Counted from the stretch's first letter, positions 1-11,482 are shown. The stretch is DNA of 64,000 nt from Salisapilia sapeloensis (GCA_023334545.1 JAADVB010000030.1:1-64000), one strand, 5' to 3'. Notes: a model not told the origin generated them from the sequence alone. Made by a program: numbers and translations.

Positions 1-623
1 AATACGCGGAATATAAAACTAATATCGAGGCTATTCTAGATATACTACAATGCTTGGCTGCTTTTTAAAAGATTAACATTTGTTTTGGTAGCTTCTGGAC
101 TGTCATAGTCGACAAATATTCCTCACAATAAAGCTGTATGAAGTACATCCATGTTATCAAAGATACGGTAATCTTGAGAGGATCCAAAGAGCTTTGGGAC
201 GCGTTATCTGACACAAAGACCACGAATTTTGTAGCGTGTAGATCCTTTCCTAAAATAAGCTGCGAAGAGAAGTTGACCAAACGGTTCATAAGAAGGAGGC
301 GCTCTAGTTAATCGCATATTTAAAACGATTGTGCTGTTTGCAGATGTCAGACAGTCGAGCTTAGTTGCATTGCAGAGACTTCACAATATGCATCGTGGAG
401 CGATCTAAGCATGTTTTATGAGAAGTGAAAAAGCCCCACAATAATGCATCTTAACGCACTTGCCATGTGAGAATGATATAAAGTAATTTTAGACGCATGT
501 ACCAGTGGGTACGAAAGATGTTAGTTGTATTTAACGATCGTTTCATGACGCCAACTTTGAGAATATTCTTCCAGACAAATCAACCAAAGTCATCAACACG
601 CAACACCTCTAAAGCTCAGCTAT
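1..623. other. Left-edge non-coding stretch
   Basis: No open frame here looks like protein. The longest, 74 codons on the minus strand at 65-289, has no recognisable motif and no supporting splice signals. The right part, about 500-623, should hold the promoter and 5' UTR of the membrane protein that starts at 624. Confidence 0.5.
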
Positions 624-2309
624 ATGCAGAGTTCTACGCGAGCACATGAAATGCCCACGAACTTGGGGAGTATGAATAGAGTTTGGAGACACTTTCAAGT
701 ATCTCACAAAGGCGTTCACTCCGTGGAAGCTTTGCGAGCGTTCCAAGTATACTCTAAAGAGCCATGGATAAAGAGCCTTGGTCTTCTTATCGTATTACCG
801 CTACCTGCATTAGTATTCTTAATTGGTCTGGAACTTATTCCCTTAGCATCTCCGAGCGCAGGGTGGGAGGCTAATTATATGTTTTTCGTTCGATCTTCTG
901 GATTCCAATTAATAGCTACAATTACCTGCAGCTATCAACTCCTTCAATCACACCTAAAAGCTTCAATGTCTACACCTCTTCTTATTTTGTCATCTGTCAT
1001 TATTACAATGGTGGAGACCGGAGTACTTGTGCTATGTGGGGAGAGATTGATGTTTCCAGTTCCCTTTTGTCTCTTGGTAATAGTATTTATCGGAGTGCCA
1101 GCTATTGGCATAGTAGTTCTATTCACCTTTGACAAGCAACGCTTGTCAGATCTAACGGTATATCAAACATTGGTACTTACCTTGAAGCTGTTGCTAGCCC
1201 AAGCTTCGATGTTGGTTGTTTATCCAGCTTTCTCTGCTATCTTTTTCAGGCTCCGAGGTACACAGCAAGCCGCATTCGTACTCGTACTTCCGGTCATCAA
1301 GGTGCTCATGAAGAACTTCATCGCAAACCTACTTATATCCATGCCAAAAGATATTATACACACCACAGTTTACTGCGTGGAACTCTTTAACGCTTTTTAT
1401 GTCTCAACGTGCATGCAGACTGCAGTGTCTTCATGGTCTACTATAATCCTTATATCGTACGATGCGCTTAACTCCGTTTGGTCGCTTTATTCCATTCAAA
1501 GAGCGTCTAAACAAGTATGCGAGATGCAACACAGGTTAAAGCGTCATAACCGCGAGGACCTTCTCTCCACAGTGCTTCGAGATCTTCCAACTCAACTTGT
1601 ATCATCAGATAATAGTCAAGTCGGGACACGAAAGAAAGAGACACAAGACTACAAGAAAAACATGGTAGCTCCGGACACTGTAAAGAAAGAATCGAACACG
1701 AGAGCATCAAGCAAGCCTAAATTAGCCACTTTTCATCCTTCTCAGAAGCAAACCACGATTTCTCCATTGTCTCCAACACCAAGTATGGTCAGTAATGTCA
1801 AAACTCATGACATTCCGAATAGTGACAGCAGAAAGGTAACGAGCACAACTCAAGTGGAAACTTTCGAAGAAAACAAACGCTTACTCTTACAACAAACACA
1901 GTCTCTGCTCTTCCGATGCGAATACTTGGCATCGCTCGAATATGTAGAGTTCATGGTGCCTTTCATCTACATCATCTACATGTCGGTTCTGTTCTATCTA
2001 CCGAACGCCAAATACCATTCCAACTTTCGATACTTGACCGAAGATGCGCTCTACAGTTCCATCAGCAGCATAGCTCTGTACGGCGGTCTTGAGCTTCTTT
2101 CATTTATAGTACTCGTCTCTTATATTCGATGGAAATTTGGATTTAGTCCGGTCAAACTGCTCGGCTTTACGATTGAAACCGAAGGCTTTATCATCGTTGC
2201 TAGAATTGTTTTGTTTCTCTTACTCGTGGCACAATATCCATATCCTCACTACGGTATATCCATTCGCTGTATCAAGATTTCCAGTTGTAACGTAGACACT
2301 GACTTGTAA
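624..2309 (+). CDS. Multispan membrane protein, oomycete-type family
   Basis: Single-exon gene of 561 codons. The N-terminal 50 residues are soluble. Residues about 50-290 hold roughly six to seven hydrophobic spans, then comes a 150-residue polar, Ser/Thr/Lys-rich linker (about 300-450), and then three or four more spans to the end. The stretch around residues 35-85 (ALRAFQVY, then a hydrophobic span, then a WEANY-like motif) resembles a lineage-expanded family of uncharacterised membrane proteins that I associate with Phytophthora and relatives. That resemblance is from memory and was not tested by a search. No enzyme motif or transporter signature is visible, so role and location are unknown. 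It ends tail-to-tail with the IQ gene on the other strand. Confidence 0.85.
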   Translation: MQSSTRAHEMPTNLGSMNRVWRHFQVSHKGVHSVEALRAFQVYSKEPWIKSLGLLIVLPLPALVFLIGLELIPLASPSAGWEANYMFFVRSSGFQLIATITCSYQLLQSHLKASMSTPLLILSSVIITMVETGVLVLCGERLMFPVPFCLLVIVFIGVPAIGIVVLFTFDKQRLSDLTVYQTLVLTLKLLLAQASMLVVYPAFSAIFFRLRGTQQAAFVLVLPVIKVLMKNFIANLLISMPKDIIHTTVYCVELFNAFYVSTCMQTAVSSWSTIILISYDALNSVWSLYSIQRASKQVCEMQHRLKRHNREDLLSTVLRDLPTQLVSSDNSQVGTRKKETQDYKKNMVAPDTVKKESNTRASSKPKLATFHPSQKQTTISPLSPTPSMVSNVKTHDIPNSDSRKVTSTTQVETFEENKRLLLQQTQSLLFRCEYLASLEYVEFMVPFIYIIYMSVLFYLPNAKYHSNFRYLTEDALYSSISSIALYGGLELLSFIVLVSYIRWKFGFSPVKLLGFTIETEGFIIVARIVLFLLLVAQYPYPHYGISIRCIKISSCNVDTDL

Positions 2310-2682
2310 ATTGGAATAGGTATGGATCCGACATTCCAGTTTGACTACTCTGATTATCCATAATGATGGTCAGGACTACCAACTAGTAATTTGCGAAGTA
2401 AAAAAGGTGTTTTAATAGAGAGAGTCTAAGTTTGCAGATCACGCACAAGTTATCAGTGGTCTACGCCCATAATTATCTTTGTTCTCCTGCAGGATTATAG
2501 CACAAAAATATAAGAATCGGACGACTAAAGCGTCAGTGCGCAAGATATGAACTTACAAGACGATTTTTGACAGCTGTGTTACTCCCTAGTAGTCAATAGA
2601 TAAGACTACTTCGGCAAGATAAAAGATAATTTTCGGTCGAGCAGAGCAATTTAGACCACACTTGGAACGCTTTCTGGTTCAT
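2310..2682. other. Convergent intergenic spacer
   Basis: The 373 bp between two converging stop codons must contain both 3' UTRs. It is AT-rich with short A runs, but no clear polyadenylation hexamer can be assigned to either gene. No coding signal is seen. Confidence 0.5.
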
Positions 2683-5399
2683 TTATTCGAAAGGTTGTTG
2701 CCATTGCTGTCTCATGGTCTTTGGATGATAGTAGTAGTGCTCACCTATAAACATCCTTATGCTAAGTAATAGCTTGAGTAGTTTCATAAAGACCTTACCA
2801 AGTGTCGAATCTAGTATAATTATCCAGTCGTCCGAGTACTCCAAGTCTCCTTTTCCGAGTCCGTAAGGCTTCCTCTTGGATGAAGTTTGTGTTGGAGTGT
2901 GAAAGTAAATAGACTCATGATCTGTTGCATCAAACTGTCGTACGTATTCCTGTCGAACCTTTTGCTGAAGCAACTTCCGAGCAGCGAACATGCGATAGAC
3001 AGATTGGATTCGCAGAGCACTCTCTCTTCGCTTTTGCTGCTCCTCAATGTTTTCCTTTATCTGATGGAAATTTTAGTGAGCTAAACATCAACTACGGCAC
3101 GTAAAGAGATTACCATTCGTTTCTCATCCTGCTTTTCCTGGATTTCCATCCATTCTTTTTCCAAAGCTGTCCATTCGTCTTGCGCCTACGTCGGATGAAC
3201 GTCAAGTGTAAGTTGCTCATTAAGATGATTGCAGACAATGTGAAGCTTACCTTTGCATCCACGAGAGCTAGCTCATCATCTATCACCTCCAAACGAGCTC
3301 GTTCTTGAATGTCTTCGCTTTGCAGGTGGACACCAGACTTTCGATAACGCGTCTTTAGTTCCGCTTTACGCTGCTTTAGTTGGCGATAGAGCTGGACAAA
3401 TTGCTGTCGGTATTCGCTAGTTGGTTCCTCTTCCATCGACAAGAGCTGTGAGACAACCGACTTTCGATTCTCCCTTGCTACTGCTGTGCGTGATTCCCAT
3501 TGCTGCTTAAGCTCATCGTACGACTGAGACTTTTGCCTTCGTAACTTTTCTAGACGTTTCTCTTTGGAACGTTGAAAGTATTCCCATTGCCTCTGGCACT
3601 TTGCTCTTAGAGCTTTCTTCTTTTCCAGCTCCTCCAGAGCCTTCTTTTTCTTCTCAGCTTCATACTCTGCTCGTCGCTTCTGGTACCACATACTAACCTC
3701 ATACCGATGACGTTCAGCTTTTAATCTACTAGCCTCTGCATTTCTTTCCATCTCTATCTCAATACGTTTTCGTTCAGCTGCCTCTTGCGCCTCGATCTGG
3801 AGTTTCTTATTTATCCGACATAAACGCATCCATCGCTGTAGTCGTCGAGCCATATCGCCTTCGATCTGTAACCAAAATGCTTGTTTCTCCGCTCTTATTA
3901 TCTTCATCTCTCTGTCATAGTATTCCAACAAGCGCTCCTTGGTCTTCTTTCTACCAAGACGACCACGATACATACGCTACGGAATCTTTCAAATAGTACC
4001 AGACTATCAGGATAAATGTAGCGAGTTACCATACCTGGATAGTGATGGCTCGAAGGTTTTTGCGGCGCATAGTTCTCATGAACGAGATAAAGAACGACCG
4101 GTCTCGAAATGTTCGTTGTACTGAAATTACAGCTCGTAAAGCTTTCCAACGATTATCGGCCTCCATTCTGCCTCTGTATCCTCGGTAAACTCGCTGTATC
4201 TCAACTACGGCAAGACTAGTCATTGTGAAAGCCTTCACAGTCGTAAACGCCCGATGGAGATGAACCCGCGACAAGTTTCTATCAGCTCGCTCCATCTTCA
4301 CTCGGATCTTCTTGCGAAATTTAGCGTTGTCTCGCCATCTTACAAAGCAGAAAGCTTCCAGTCGTTTATTATTCGAGCCCATGAGGCGCATAATCGCTCG
4401 TCGAACATGCGCCTTCTGCCTTTTGGCAACCGCAAACTCTCGATAGACTGGAGCTGCCATCTCTTCTAGCACCAAGGTATGTCGTGCAGCCTTGTGAAGC
4501 AGTGCTGCTAAGGGAGGTCTGGAAAGAAGGTGAAGCAACGTATCATATGTAATACGAGGCTTGGCTAGAAGAGTCTCGGTATCCGCTTTCCGTATCTACA
4601 TGAACTAGCTACGTGACTTGAATTATCATTACAAAAGGTATATACTAGGCTACTCTGTCGCGAATGAACAAGTCGGCAAGTCCAGATCCCGAGAGCAATC
4701 CTAACAATTGGACAGCATCTGAAGAAGCGATCGTCGATTTTTTCGACACCTCCGAGACAGAAGAGGAAGCTAAGACGCAGAAACACCATCGAATGTACTT
4801 TTTCATTCCGTCCAAAGGCTCCTCCAGACTTCTACTCTATCCATGTTGTAAGGACGTTCCTAGTTCATTAGGTCCAAAAGAGGTAGCAACATACCTCAAC
4901 ATGCATAGCAAGAAGCGCCAATGGACCATCAACGTTCCATCTGGACTTCGCTCTAGACAACATTGCAGTCGTTCCAACTGCCGCCAGAGTCTCGACACGT
5001 CCTTCTTATCAGCATCACAACTCGACTTCTCAAAGACTCGTCGACAGACACCAACAAACCGAGCTTTTGACACGACATCCAGTGGAAACGCACGTGCAAA
5101 GTTCTCCAACAAGGCTCGATCATCTCCAGCAAGTCGTACTCGAGCGAAACAAGGTCTCGACATGGCCACATGCTATTCCCATCTACATTAAGATCTACCA
5201 CTACACTATAAACGTAACTAGTTCTCACAAGACGCATCAATTCTGTCCATTTATCAGTATATCGCTTATCCGGCATCGTCTCTCGCCACTTGCGCCAGTC
5301 CACCTTCCATTCCACATGACCTTCCTCCATCTCGAATTCGTACAAGTCTACCAAAACGACAGTCGCATGAAACGGCAAGTATAAACTTGGCAAAGGCAT
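2683..5399 (-). CDS. IQ-motif coiled-coil protein with WW-like C-terminus
   Basis: Reconstructed as eight exons, complement(2683..2744, 2799..3060, 3114..3185, 3251..3976, 4035..4595, 4654..4831, 4895..5172, 5229..5399), summing to 2310 nt (769 aa). Introns are 53-65 bp, nearly all GT-AG with CTAAC/CTTAAT-like branch sites. The N-terminal third has helix pairs that could be degenerate EF-hands, without convincing Ca ligands. Two IQ motifs follow (EIQRVYRGYRGR; TIQRMYRGRLGR, the second rebuilt exactly across the 3977-4034 intron), then a long Lys/Glu-rich coiled coil encoded by 3251-3976, another IQ-like motif, and a WW-like end (EHYYYHPKTM). This is the architecture of calmodulin-binding cytoskeletal or flagellar scaffolds. 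The 4596-4653 intron uses a weak GTAGCC donor, so this could be two genes split there. It also covers a plus-strand ORF at 4664-5191, which I regard as a shadow. Confidence 0.65.
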
Positions 5400-5488
5400 G
5401 AAACGTGGGGTATATTGGATCCTATGATAAAAAGGGAAGTGGAAAATGTTAAAAATGCACACCCCAAGTCTAGCGCATCGACACACCT

Positions 5489-6652
5489 TCACAACACGGC
5501 TTCCATCTCTGTACCGTCATGCGTGGTGGGTGTGTCAGCAACAAACGAAGTGGCATCGTCCGTCGCATCTGCACCAGAGTGTGCACGTATCTGCTGACTC
5601 AGCTCCTTCTGCAGCTGATCTCCGAGCTGTGCAGCGGCCGATGCCACGGTCGACGCCTCCACACCGTCGACAACTTTCTCATCCATCGGCTTCATGTCAT
5701 GCATCTCGAACGCATCTGCCTCACCTTCCGGAGCAGCCCGGTCGTTCTTACACGTACGCCGATTATGTCCAATCCGACCGCAATTGCCGCACATCTTCCG
5801 GACAGTCCGTTTATTCGACATACTGCCGTCCGTATTCTCGCGCGGAACATACATCTCCGTCTCGGGTAAATCTACTGGCGCATTTGTACAAGTCCGTCGG
5901 TTGTGGCCCATCTGACGGCAGTTCCGACAGATACGACGACGCTGGGAGCTCGGCGGTGGAGACAGTCCTTCCACTGCGATCGTATCCTTAACCTTGTGTG
6001 CTGTCGAGTACGGCAGCTGAACGCCGTACTCTGTCTCGATGTACGCCTGAATGTCCTTGGCCGAAATGTCCGCTGTCTCGAACGGTGCTAAGCGGATCTT
6101 CTCTACGAGCCATCGATGATTCGTCTGGGACGACCGCTGCACCTGACTCGATCTCTGGCTCCGATCACACGTATGCCCGAGATGCAAAGTCGTTACGTGG
6201 ACACTACCACTCGCAGACGTGATCGCTCGGAGGTGGAAAGCACATCGAGGAGCAGCCGTGGGTTCTATGGCAATTGGCCGTTCTGAGGCCGTTTCATCCT
6301 TAATGAACGCATCCTTCTCGACTGTATCAGGTACTTCAGCCTCTGGTATGTCTGGTTTCTCGACCGTCGGCGTCGGCTCGACAGGTCGTGCAGCAGGTTT
6401 CGAAGGTTTATCGGAAGCGCATTTCAGAATAATTCGTTTGCTATCACGCTTGGAGATTCGAAAGCTAAAGCCAGACAAGGCCGCAATATCTCGCATCGTA
6501 TGCAACAAGTCTTCAAAGGAGGGAAAGACGTCGCCCGTCTTGAGCGAAGGCGCCTCCTGCATCGCCATGGCTTTCACGTGTGGAAGCAGTGTTTCTCGGA
6601 CGCTATTTTCAGCCAATCCATGCGTTCCATTTATAATTACAGCCAACCACAT
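5489..6652 (-). CDS. MULE transposase-derived DNA-binding/zinc-knuckle protein
   Basis: Intact 387-codon single exon. Residues about 65-170 match the N-terminal region of Mutator-like (MULE) transposases: a WRKY/FLYWCH-like motif (KRIILKC, then a CAFHLRA strand, a turn, and HLGHTC) followed by the helical motif DIQAYIETEYGVQLPYSTAH that normally precedes the catalytic DDE core. That core is absent. About 25 residues later come two CCHC zinc knuckles (CRNCRQMGHNRRTC and CGNCGRIGHNRRTC), the type found at the C-terminus of many MULE and FAR1-like proteins, and then an acidic tail. The frame is unbroken, which suggests a domesticated, still-expressed derivative rather than a dead element. A likely role is DNA or RNA binding in the nucleus. 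Met30 is an alternative start. The gene is divergent from the PNUTS-like gene across only about 200 bp. Confidence 0.75.
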   Translation of the reverse strand: MWLAVIINGTHGLAENSVRETLLPHVKAMAMQEAPSLKTGDVFPSFEDLLHTMRDIAALSGFSFRISKRDSKRIILKCASDKPSKPAARPVEPTPTVEKPDIPEAEVPDTVEKDAFIKDETASERPIAIEPTAAPRCAFHLRAITSASGSVHVTTLHLGHTCDRSQRSSQVQRSSQTNHRWLVEKIRLAPFETADISAKDIQAYIETEYGVQLPYSTAHKVKDTIAVEGLSPPPSSQRRRICRNCRQMGHNRRTCTNAPVDLPETEMYVPRENTDGSMSNKRTVRKMCGNCGRIGHNRRTCKNDRAAPEGEADAFEMHDMKPMDEKVVDGVEASTVASAAAQLGDQLQKELSQQIRAHSGADATDDATSFVADTPTTHDGTEMEAVL

Positions 6653-6852
6653 ATAGTTTTATCTTTGAATAATCGATCGAGCGATGCCAAATACTTGATT
6701 CCATCCAATCTTCCGTTCTTTGCTTTATAAGCCCATGCCTGCATGCATGTAGTGGATCGGTGTCGCTACTACCTTTGTCGTGAAAAAAATACGACCTATT
6801 AAGGCGGTACAATGATGGTACAGTGGTCCATTTCAAATGACTGGCGTTCAGT

Positions 6853-9288
6853 ATGGAGAAGCGGCAAAAGCGGACAGTTAGCGCGAACTTAAATTCGTGA
6901 GTGCGTTCCCTCCCTAGACGCCTTGGTACGGATCTGCCAGTGGCCGTGCGAGCCCATCGACGTAACTAGCACTTAAGAATATAAAGAACGCAATGGTATA
7001 GTTGTCTCGTTATCGTATGCTGCGGTAGGTAGCACTTTCACCGTCCTTATTGATCGTGCTACTCCGTTTATGCGTGCGTGCGCTCTTTGAAGACAGTCCA
7101 CTTACTAACGTCCTGTCGATGACGTCCTGTTAATATAGGCGCCCGTTCTAAAGCGATACACGGCACGCTATCAACTCGGCACTCGCGTGAAGAAGAGATT
7201 TGAAGGCTATGACGAGCTCTTCGGTGGAACCATCGATGAGCATTCGACCGTCACAGGCTTCTACCACATCTCATACGACGATGGTGACAGTGAAGAGATG
7301 ATCGAGGATGAAGTAGAGGAAGTCGTCGACCGTCCGGCTCCTCGAGACACCGAGGCCAAAGGCTCACAAGACAGTACCCCCAGTGGTCGTATTCTCGAGG
7401 TCAGCACGCATGCGTCAGACCTAGAGCCACCAGTCGAACGACCAGCCACGCCTCCACCTGGCACACAATTTCTTCATCGGCCCGTGAAAATACCTTTAAA
7501 GAAGGGTGAACAGGAAGAAATATTTGATGGGACGATCACGAGCTACTTTCACGCGACGAAAAAATACCGGATCCTCCTCGTGAGTGGCATGACAGTCGAC
7601 ATGTCGTACGCAGAGGTGAAGCCTTTTGTCTCATCCGGCGAAAAACCACCAATTGTCATCGACGCATCGACGCCGAGTACGAAGGAGAAAGATAAAAGCA
7701 GTAGGAAGAAAAAAGAGAGCGTAGCTAGTCCTGGAACGAATAGTAAAGACAAGGCAGGAGTCAAGCGATCGAGACAGGTTGATGCCCCCGCAAGTGCTCA
7801 GTCTCCAGTCGAGTCAGCGCCTGTCACGAAACAAACGGAAGGCAAGATAGATATGACGCAAGCTTCTAAAAAGCAGAAGAAGGAGGGTGGGCGATCACCT
7901 CGGGACACACCCACGTCGCCCAAGGTGATCCACGAGGAGAAAGAGACGGAGGAAGTGGATCCTTCTTTCCCAGCCGTCTTGTCCGTTCTCCCGGACAATA
8001 TCTCCTCTCAGCACGTCGCATATACTGTCCTCCGCAGCCTCCTGTACATCATTATCAGTAGTCAGATGGAAGACCCTTCTGAAGACGAAAGCAGGCACTT
8101 TAAAGTCCTCGGCAACGAAGCCTTTTCGGTACAGACACCAGCACTTTCATGTCATCTTCTGTACTCTAATACGATATTTATAGGCAGAGAAAGCGATTCG
8201 GAAGTTTATTAGGACAGGAGGACTCTCGACATTATGTACGATACTATCGAAATGGACAGAGGAGCGAAGCGAGAAGGGTATCTTTCTCATACTCAAAGTA
8301 CATATCTCTATCTTGTTTTCTATCTGCACCAGAAGTCTTACATCTCGCCTAGGTCTTGGCTGTCCTTCCAAACGTCTCGAGTGACATGATCGCTGCAAGT
8401 AGAATAGGTAAAGCCGTAGTGAAAGTTAAAAAGCGAGATAAGGGACGATTAAGTCTTGATGTCGGCAACTTTGCTGCCTACGTCATCGATAAATGGAAGA
8501 GTGACTTTGGTATGAAGCCAAAGTCTCCAAAAGAAGATGAGAAACCTCCATCGAAGCTTCCTACTAAAGAGACCAAACCAAAGGAAAAGGCAAGTGGTAC
8601 AACATCTACACGTCCTTCAAATAACATGAAGAGGTCCTTGGCCTCCAAGTCGCAAAAGCATCTAGAGAACCTCATGGGTGACTCCAATGGCCAGCAAGAT
8701 GTTCTCGGCTCTGCACTTGGTGTCAAGAAGAGCTACCTCGGTGCATCCCACGCTCGTGTCGCTCGACGGTCGACGCAGCTCTTGGATAGCATCGACAAGA
8801 TGTCGACGAAGAAAGCATCCGAGGAAGCTGCGCAAGCCAAGGTCACGGCGGAAGAAGACTTGGCGCACGCGTCGACACGCATTTCGTTCGGACCGGATAA
8901 AGCCATCCGCTTCGACCAGCGACTCGAAGTGTCGAGACTCTTGTCTACAAACCTCGCGCCTCGACCACCGTCGCTACCGTACACTGGCAAGATCAAGTCG
9001 ATTCTCAAGGTGAGGACGAATGTCCAGCGGGAGGACGCGACGGTCCCGATGACGCCACGAGTTATCGGAGATGACGGCACGATGGAAAGCACTGGCGAGT
9101 TTGAAGGCCTTGCATCTGTCGAATCAGCCTCTGAGACTGTCCTGGCGAAACCTACAGACGCACAGGACAGTACGTCCAGAAGGAGGAGGCGAGGTACCGA
9201 CAATGGAGGAACCAAAGACGTTGGAGTCGATTTCGGTCTCAGTTCGTGCGGATCCATCGACGACCGAGAAGTTCGAGTCGATGTCTAG
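6853..9288 (+). CDS. Tudor-like / TFIIS-N (PNUTS-like) nuclear regulator
   Basis: Exons 7139..8128, 8184..8297 and 8353..9288 join in one frame (2040 nt, 679 codons). A 5' exon at 6853-6896 (ATG, then a GTGAGT donor) is probable, but its phase does not fit the 7139 acceptor, so the start is unresolved. Two Tudor-like barrels are visible, at about residues 17-60 (GTRVKKRF, then YDDGDSEEM) and about 120-165 (FDGTITSYFH). Residues about 285-420 form a TFIIS N-terminal/LW domain spanning both introns. At about residue 544 is RISF, a (K/R)(V/I)xF PP1-docking motif, followed by KIKSILK. LW domain plus RVxF is the plan of PNUTS/PPP1R10, the PP1 targeting subunit in transcription termination. The N-terminal Tudor pair is an unusual addition. 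The last 35 residues may be affected by a frame switch near 9170-9190. Confidence 0.7.
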
Positions 9289-9455
9289 TACGACGAAGGA
9301 ATTAGAGGCTCAGACATCTCTTACGACCGCTCCTGTAGAATGAAGGGAGGTACATGTGTGTTGATGCGTCGATCTAGACGAAAGAAAAACAATTTTTAAT
9401 CACTTTCTTTTATAAATTAAATTCCATCTCTCGTCCTCTCGACCTCGAAGAAGAC

Positions 9456-11482
9456 ATGTTCAAGCAATTCTATTCCGTTGCAACTGGTGCAAGTGATACG
9501 AAAGACGAAAGCATTTCACCTGCACCTACGGACTCCTCCTCCACACAAAGTCCATCACCAGCAATGATGAACATCCAGACGTCAGGGGAAGAAGAGAAGA
9601 AGGAGGAGACGCCAGACTCTCCTCCTACTGCTGCTCAAGCTACGGAGCAAACTCCAGCGCAAGGATACTTCTCCTCCTCCCTCCTATCAGATCGTAGGTG
9701 GAATGCAGAGTCCATGTCTGCAGCAGCATCCTTTGCTAGCTCTAGCATGCGTGGCTTCATGCGCAAGGCGCAGAGCGCTGCGAGCGTCGCGGCGCGAGAA
9801 GGAGCCGCGAAAGCCTCGACGTGGAAGGCGAAGGCTGTAGACGTCGCGGACATGGACTCCCTTCAGCGTCGACTGAGCCAAGCTTTGGATCGATCCACTG
9901 GTGAGGTCGACATCGAGCTCCTGAACTTTGCCTATATCACCGATAGTCTCGTGGCCATGGGCTTTCCGAGCATGAACCAAGGCACAAACCGCTCTCTCCT
10001 TCGTGATAACCCCATCGATCTCGTCTCTACGTACATGAACTCAAAGCATTCGGGACACTACATGATCTATAACTTGAGTGAAGAAACGTACGACTACGCG
10101 TACTTTGACAACCAAGTGCTTGAATTCAATTTCCCAGGCCATCCGGCACCTCCCCTCGGTCTCATGTTCAAGATCTGTTCATCTATGGAGAATTGGCTCC
10201 TAGCAGACGACAAGAACCTCGCGGCCGTCCACTGTCTTACGGGCAAAGGACGCACAGGTACGGTCATTGCATGCTACTTGGCCTGGACTGGACAGTGTCC
10301 AAACGCCTTGGCAGGTCTCGAGTTTGTCGCTGAACAGCGTCAGAGCACTGTCGAGAAGCTAACGATCCCATCCCAACGACGCTACATCGAGTACTTTGAC
10401 AATGTCATGGATGGCGTCAAGCCTCGATCGTCTCCACTACTCCTTCGTCGTGTCATTATCAACTCCATCCCGGTCTTTGGCAAACGCAAGGTCCTTTCGA
10501 GACCTCATGCACTAGATGAAGAAGAGAAGGAAGAAGTAGAGGAGGAAGGATGCTGTCCGTACTTGCAGGTATTCAAAGGCGGCAATCTGGTCTTCACGAC
10601 TACGTGGAAGGACGTCGAGTCCGGGACGGGTGTCCAATGGGCCAGTCGCGCCGATGGATCCGTGTCGTTCAGCATCAACGCGCTTCTCCAAGGCGACGTC
10701 CTCGTCCGCTGCCGCCATCTGACCGAAGCGGGGCAACGCGTTTCCATGTTCCGCGCTGCCTTCCACACCGGATACATTCCCCAAGGCATCCTACGGTAAC
10801 CTCACGACCTCCTACGTACCCTACAGACGACTAATCTCATTTTAGACTAACGAAACAGCAGCTGGACGGCGCATGCGGCGACAAGCGTTTCGACAGTGAC
10901 TTTTTCATCGATCTTATCTTTGGCGAAGTCCAGTCGGATGGAGATGAAGACACTTGCACGCCACATGGTGAAGGTCTGGAACTTGCGCAGGAAGATCGGA
11001 AGGCATATGAAGACATGCTGCATCGAGATGAAGAGTTCTGGGCAGACATTGAGTCTCGAAAGGAACGCGTCAAGGAGAAACGAGTGGAAGAGAATAAGAA
11101 ACGAGAAGCAGCAAAAGTCGAGTCACCGAAACAGACGAACAAGTCGCCTGTGTCCTTTAGTATCGACGGAGATGCAAAGGAAGTGAAGACGAGTCGGAAG
11201 GATAGCTGGGATGAAGAAAAAGACAAGGCGCTCATGAGTGAACTTGAATCGATTACGTCTCCAGCGAAAAAGACAGAGGTAGCTCCTGATACTTCGACAC
11301 CTGATGATGGATTGGATATGGACAAACTAGAAAAGGAACTGGGATTGGAAGGGGACTTGGATGCGCTGGAAGGTTTAGCCGGCAAGGAAGGCGAATCAGA
11401 TGATCTGATGAACTTTGAAGCAGAGGACTTTGATGAACTCGAAGAGTACTTGACAGGGCTATCCAAGTCGTCAGGTCAGTAG
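9456..11482 (+). CDS. PTEN-like phosphatase with N- and C-terminal extensions
   Basis: Two exons, 9456..10795 and 10846..11482 (1977 nt, 658 aa), joined across a 50-bp GT-AG intron. Residues 1-140 are Ser/Ala/Glu-rich and disordered. The PTEN/tensin/auxilin-type phosphatase domain starts near residue 155 (FAYITDSLVAMGFPS) and carries the P-loop HCLTGKGRTG with catalytic Cys260. The two lysine/arginine-flanking glycines match PTEN (HCKAGKGRTG), so catalysis on phosphoinositides is plausible, unlike the dead auxilin domain. A tensin-type C2 domain follows (about 335-480) and crosses the intron. The C-terminal 180 residues are acidic, with helical Lys/Glu stretches and a DFDELEEYL end. The likely role is PI(3,4,5)P3 dephosphorylation at membranes. 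Substrate is inferred from family only. Confidence 0.85.

Noticed and set aside
4664-5191. 175-codon plus-strand ORF
   Set aside because: It overlaps the minus-strand spliced IQ gene, whose exons join in frame over three introns here. The plus frame has no domain or splice support.
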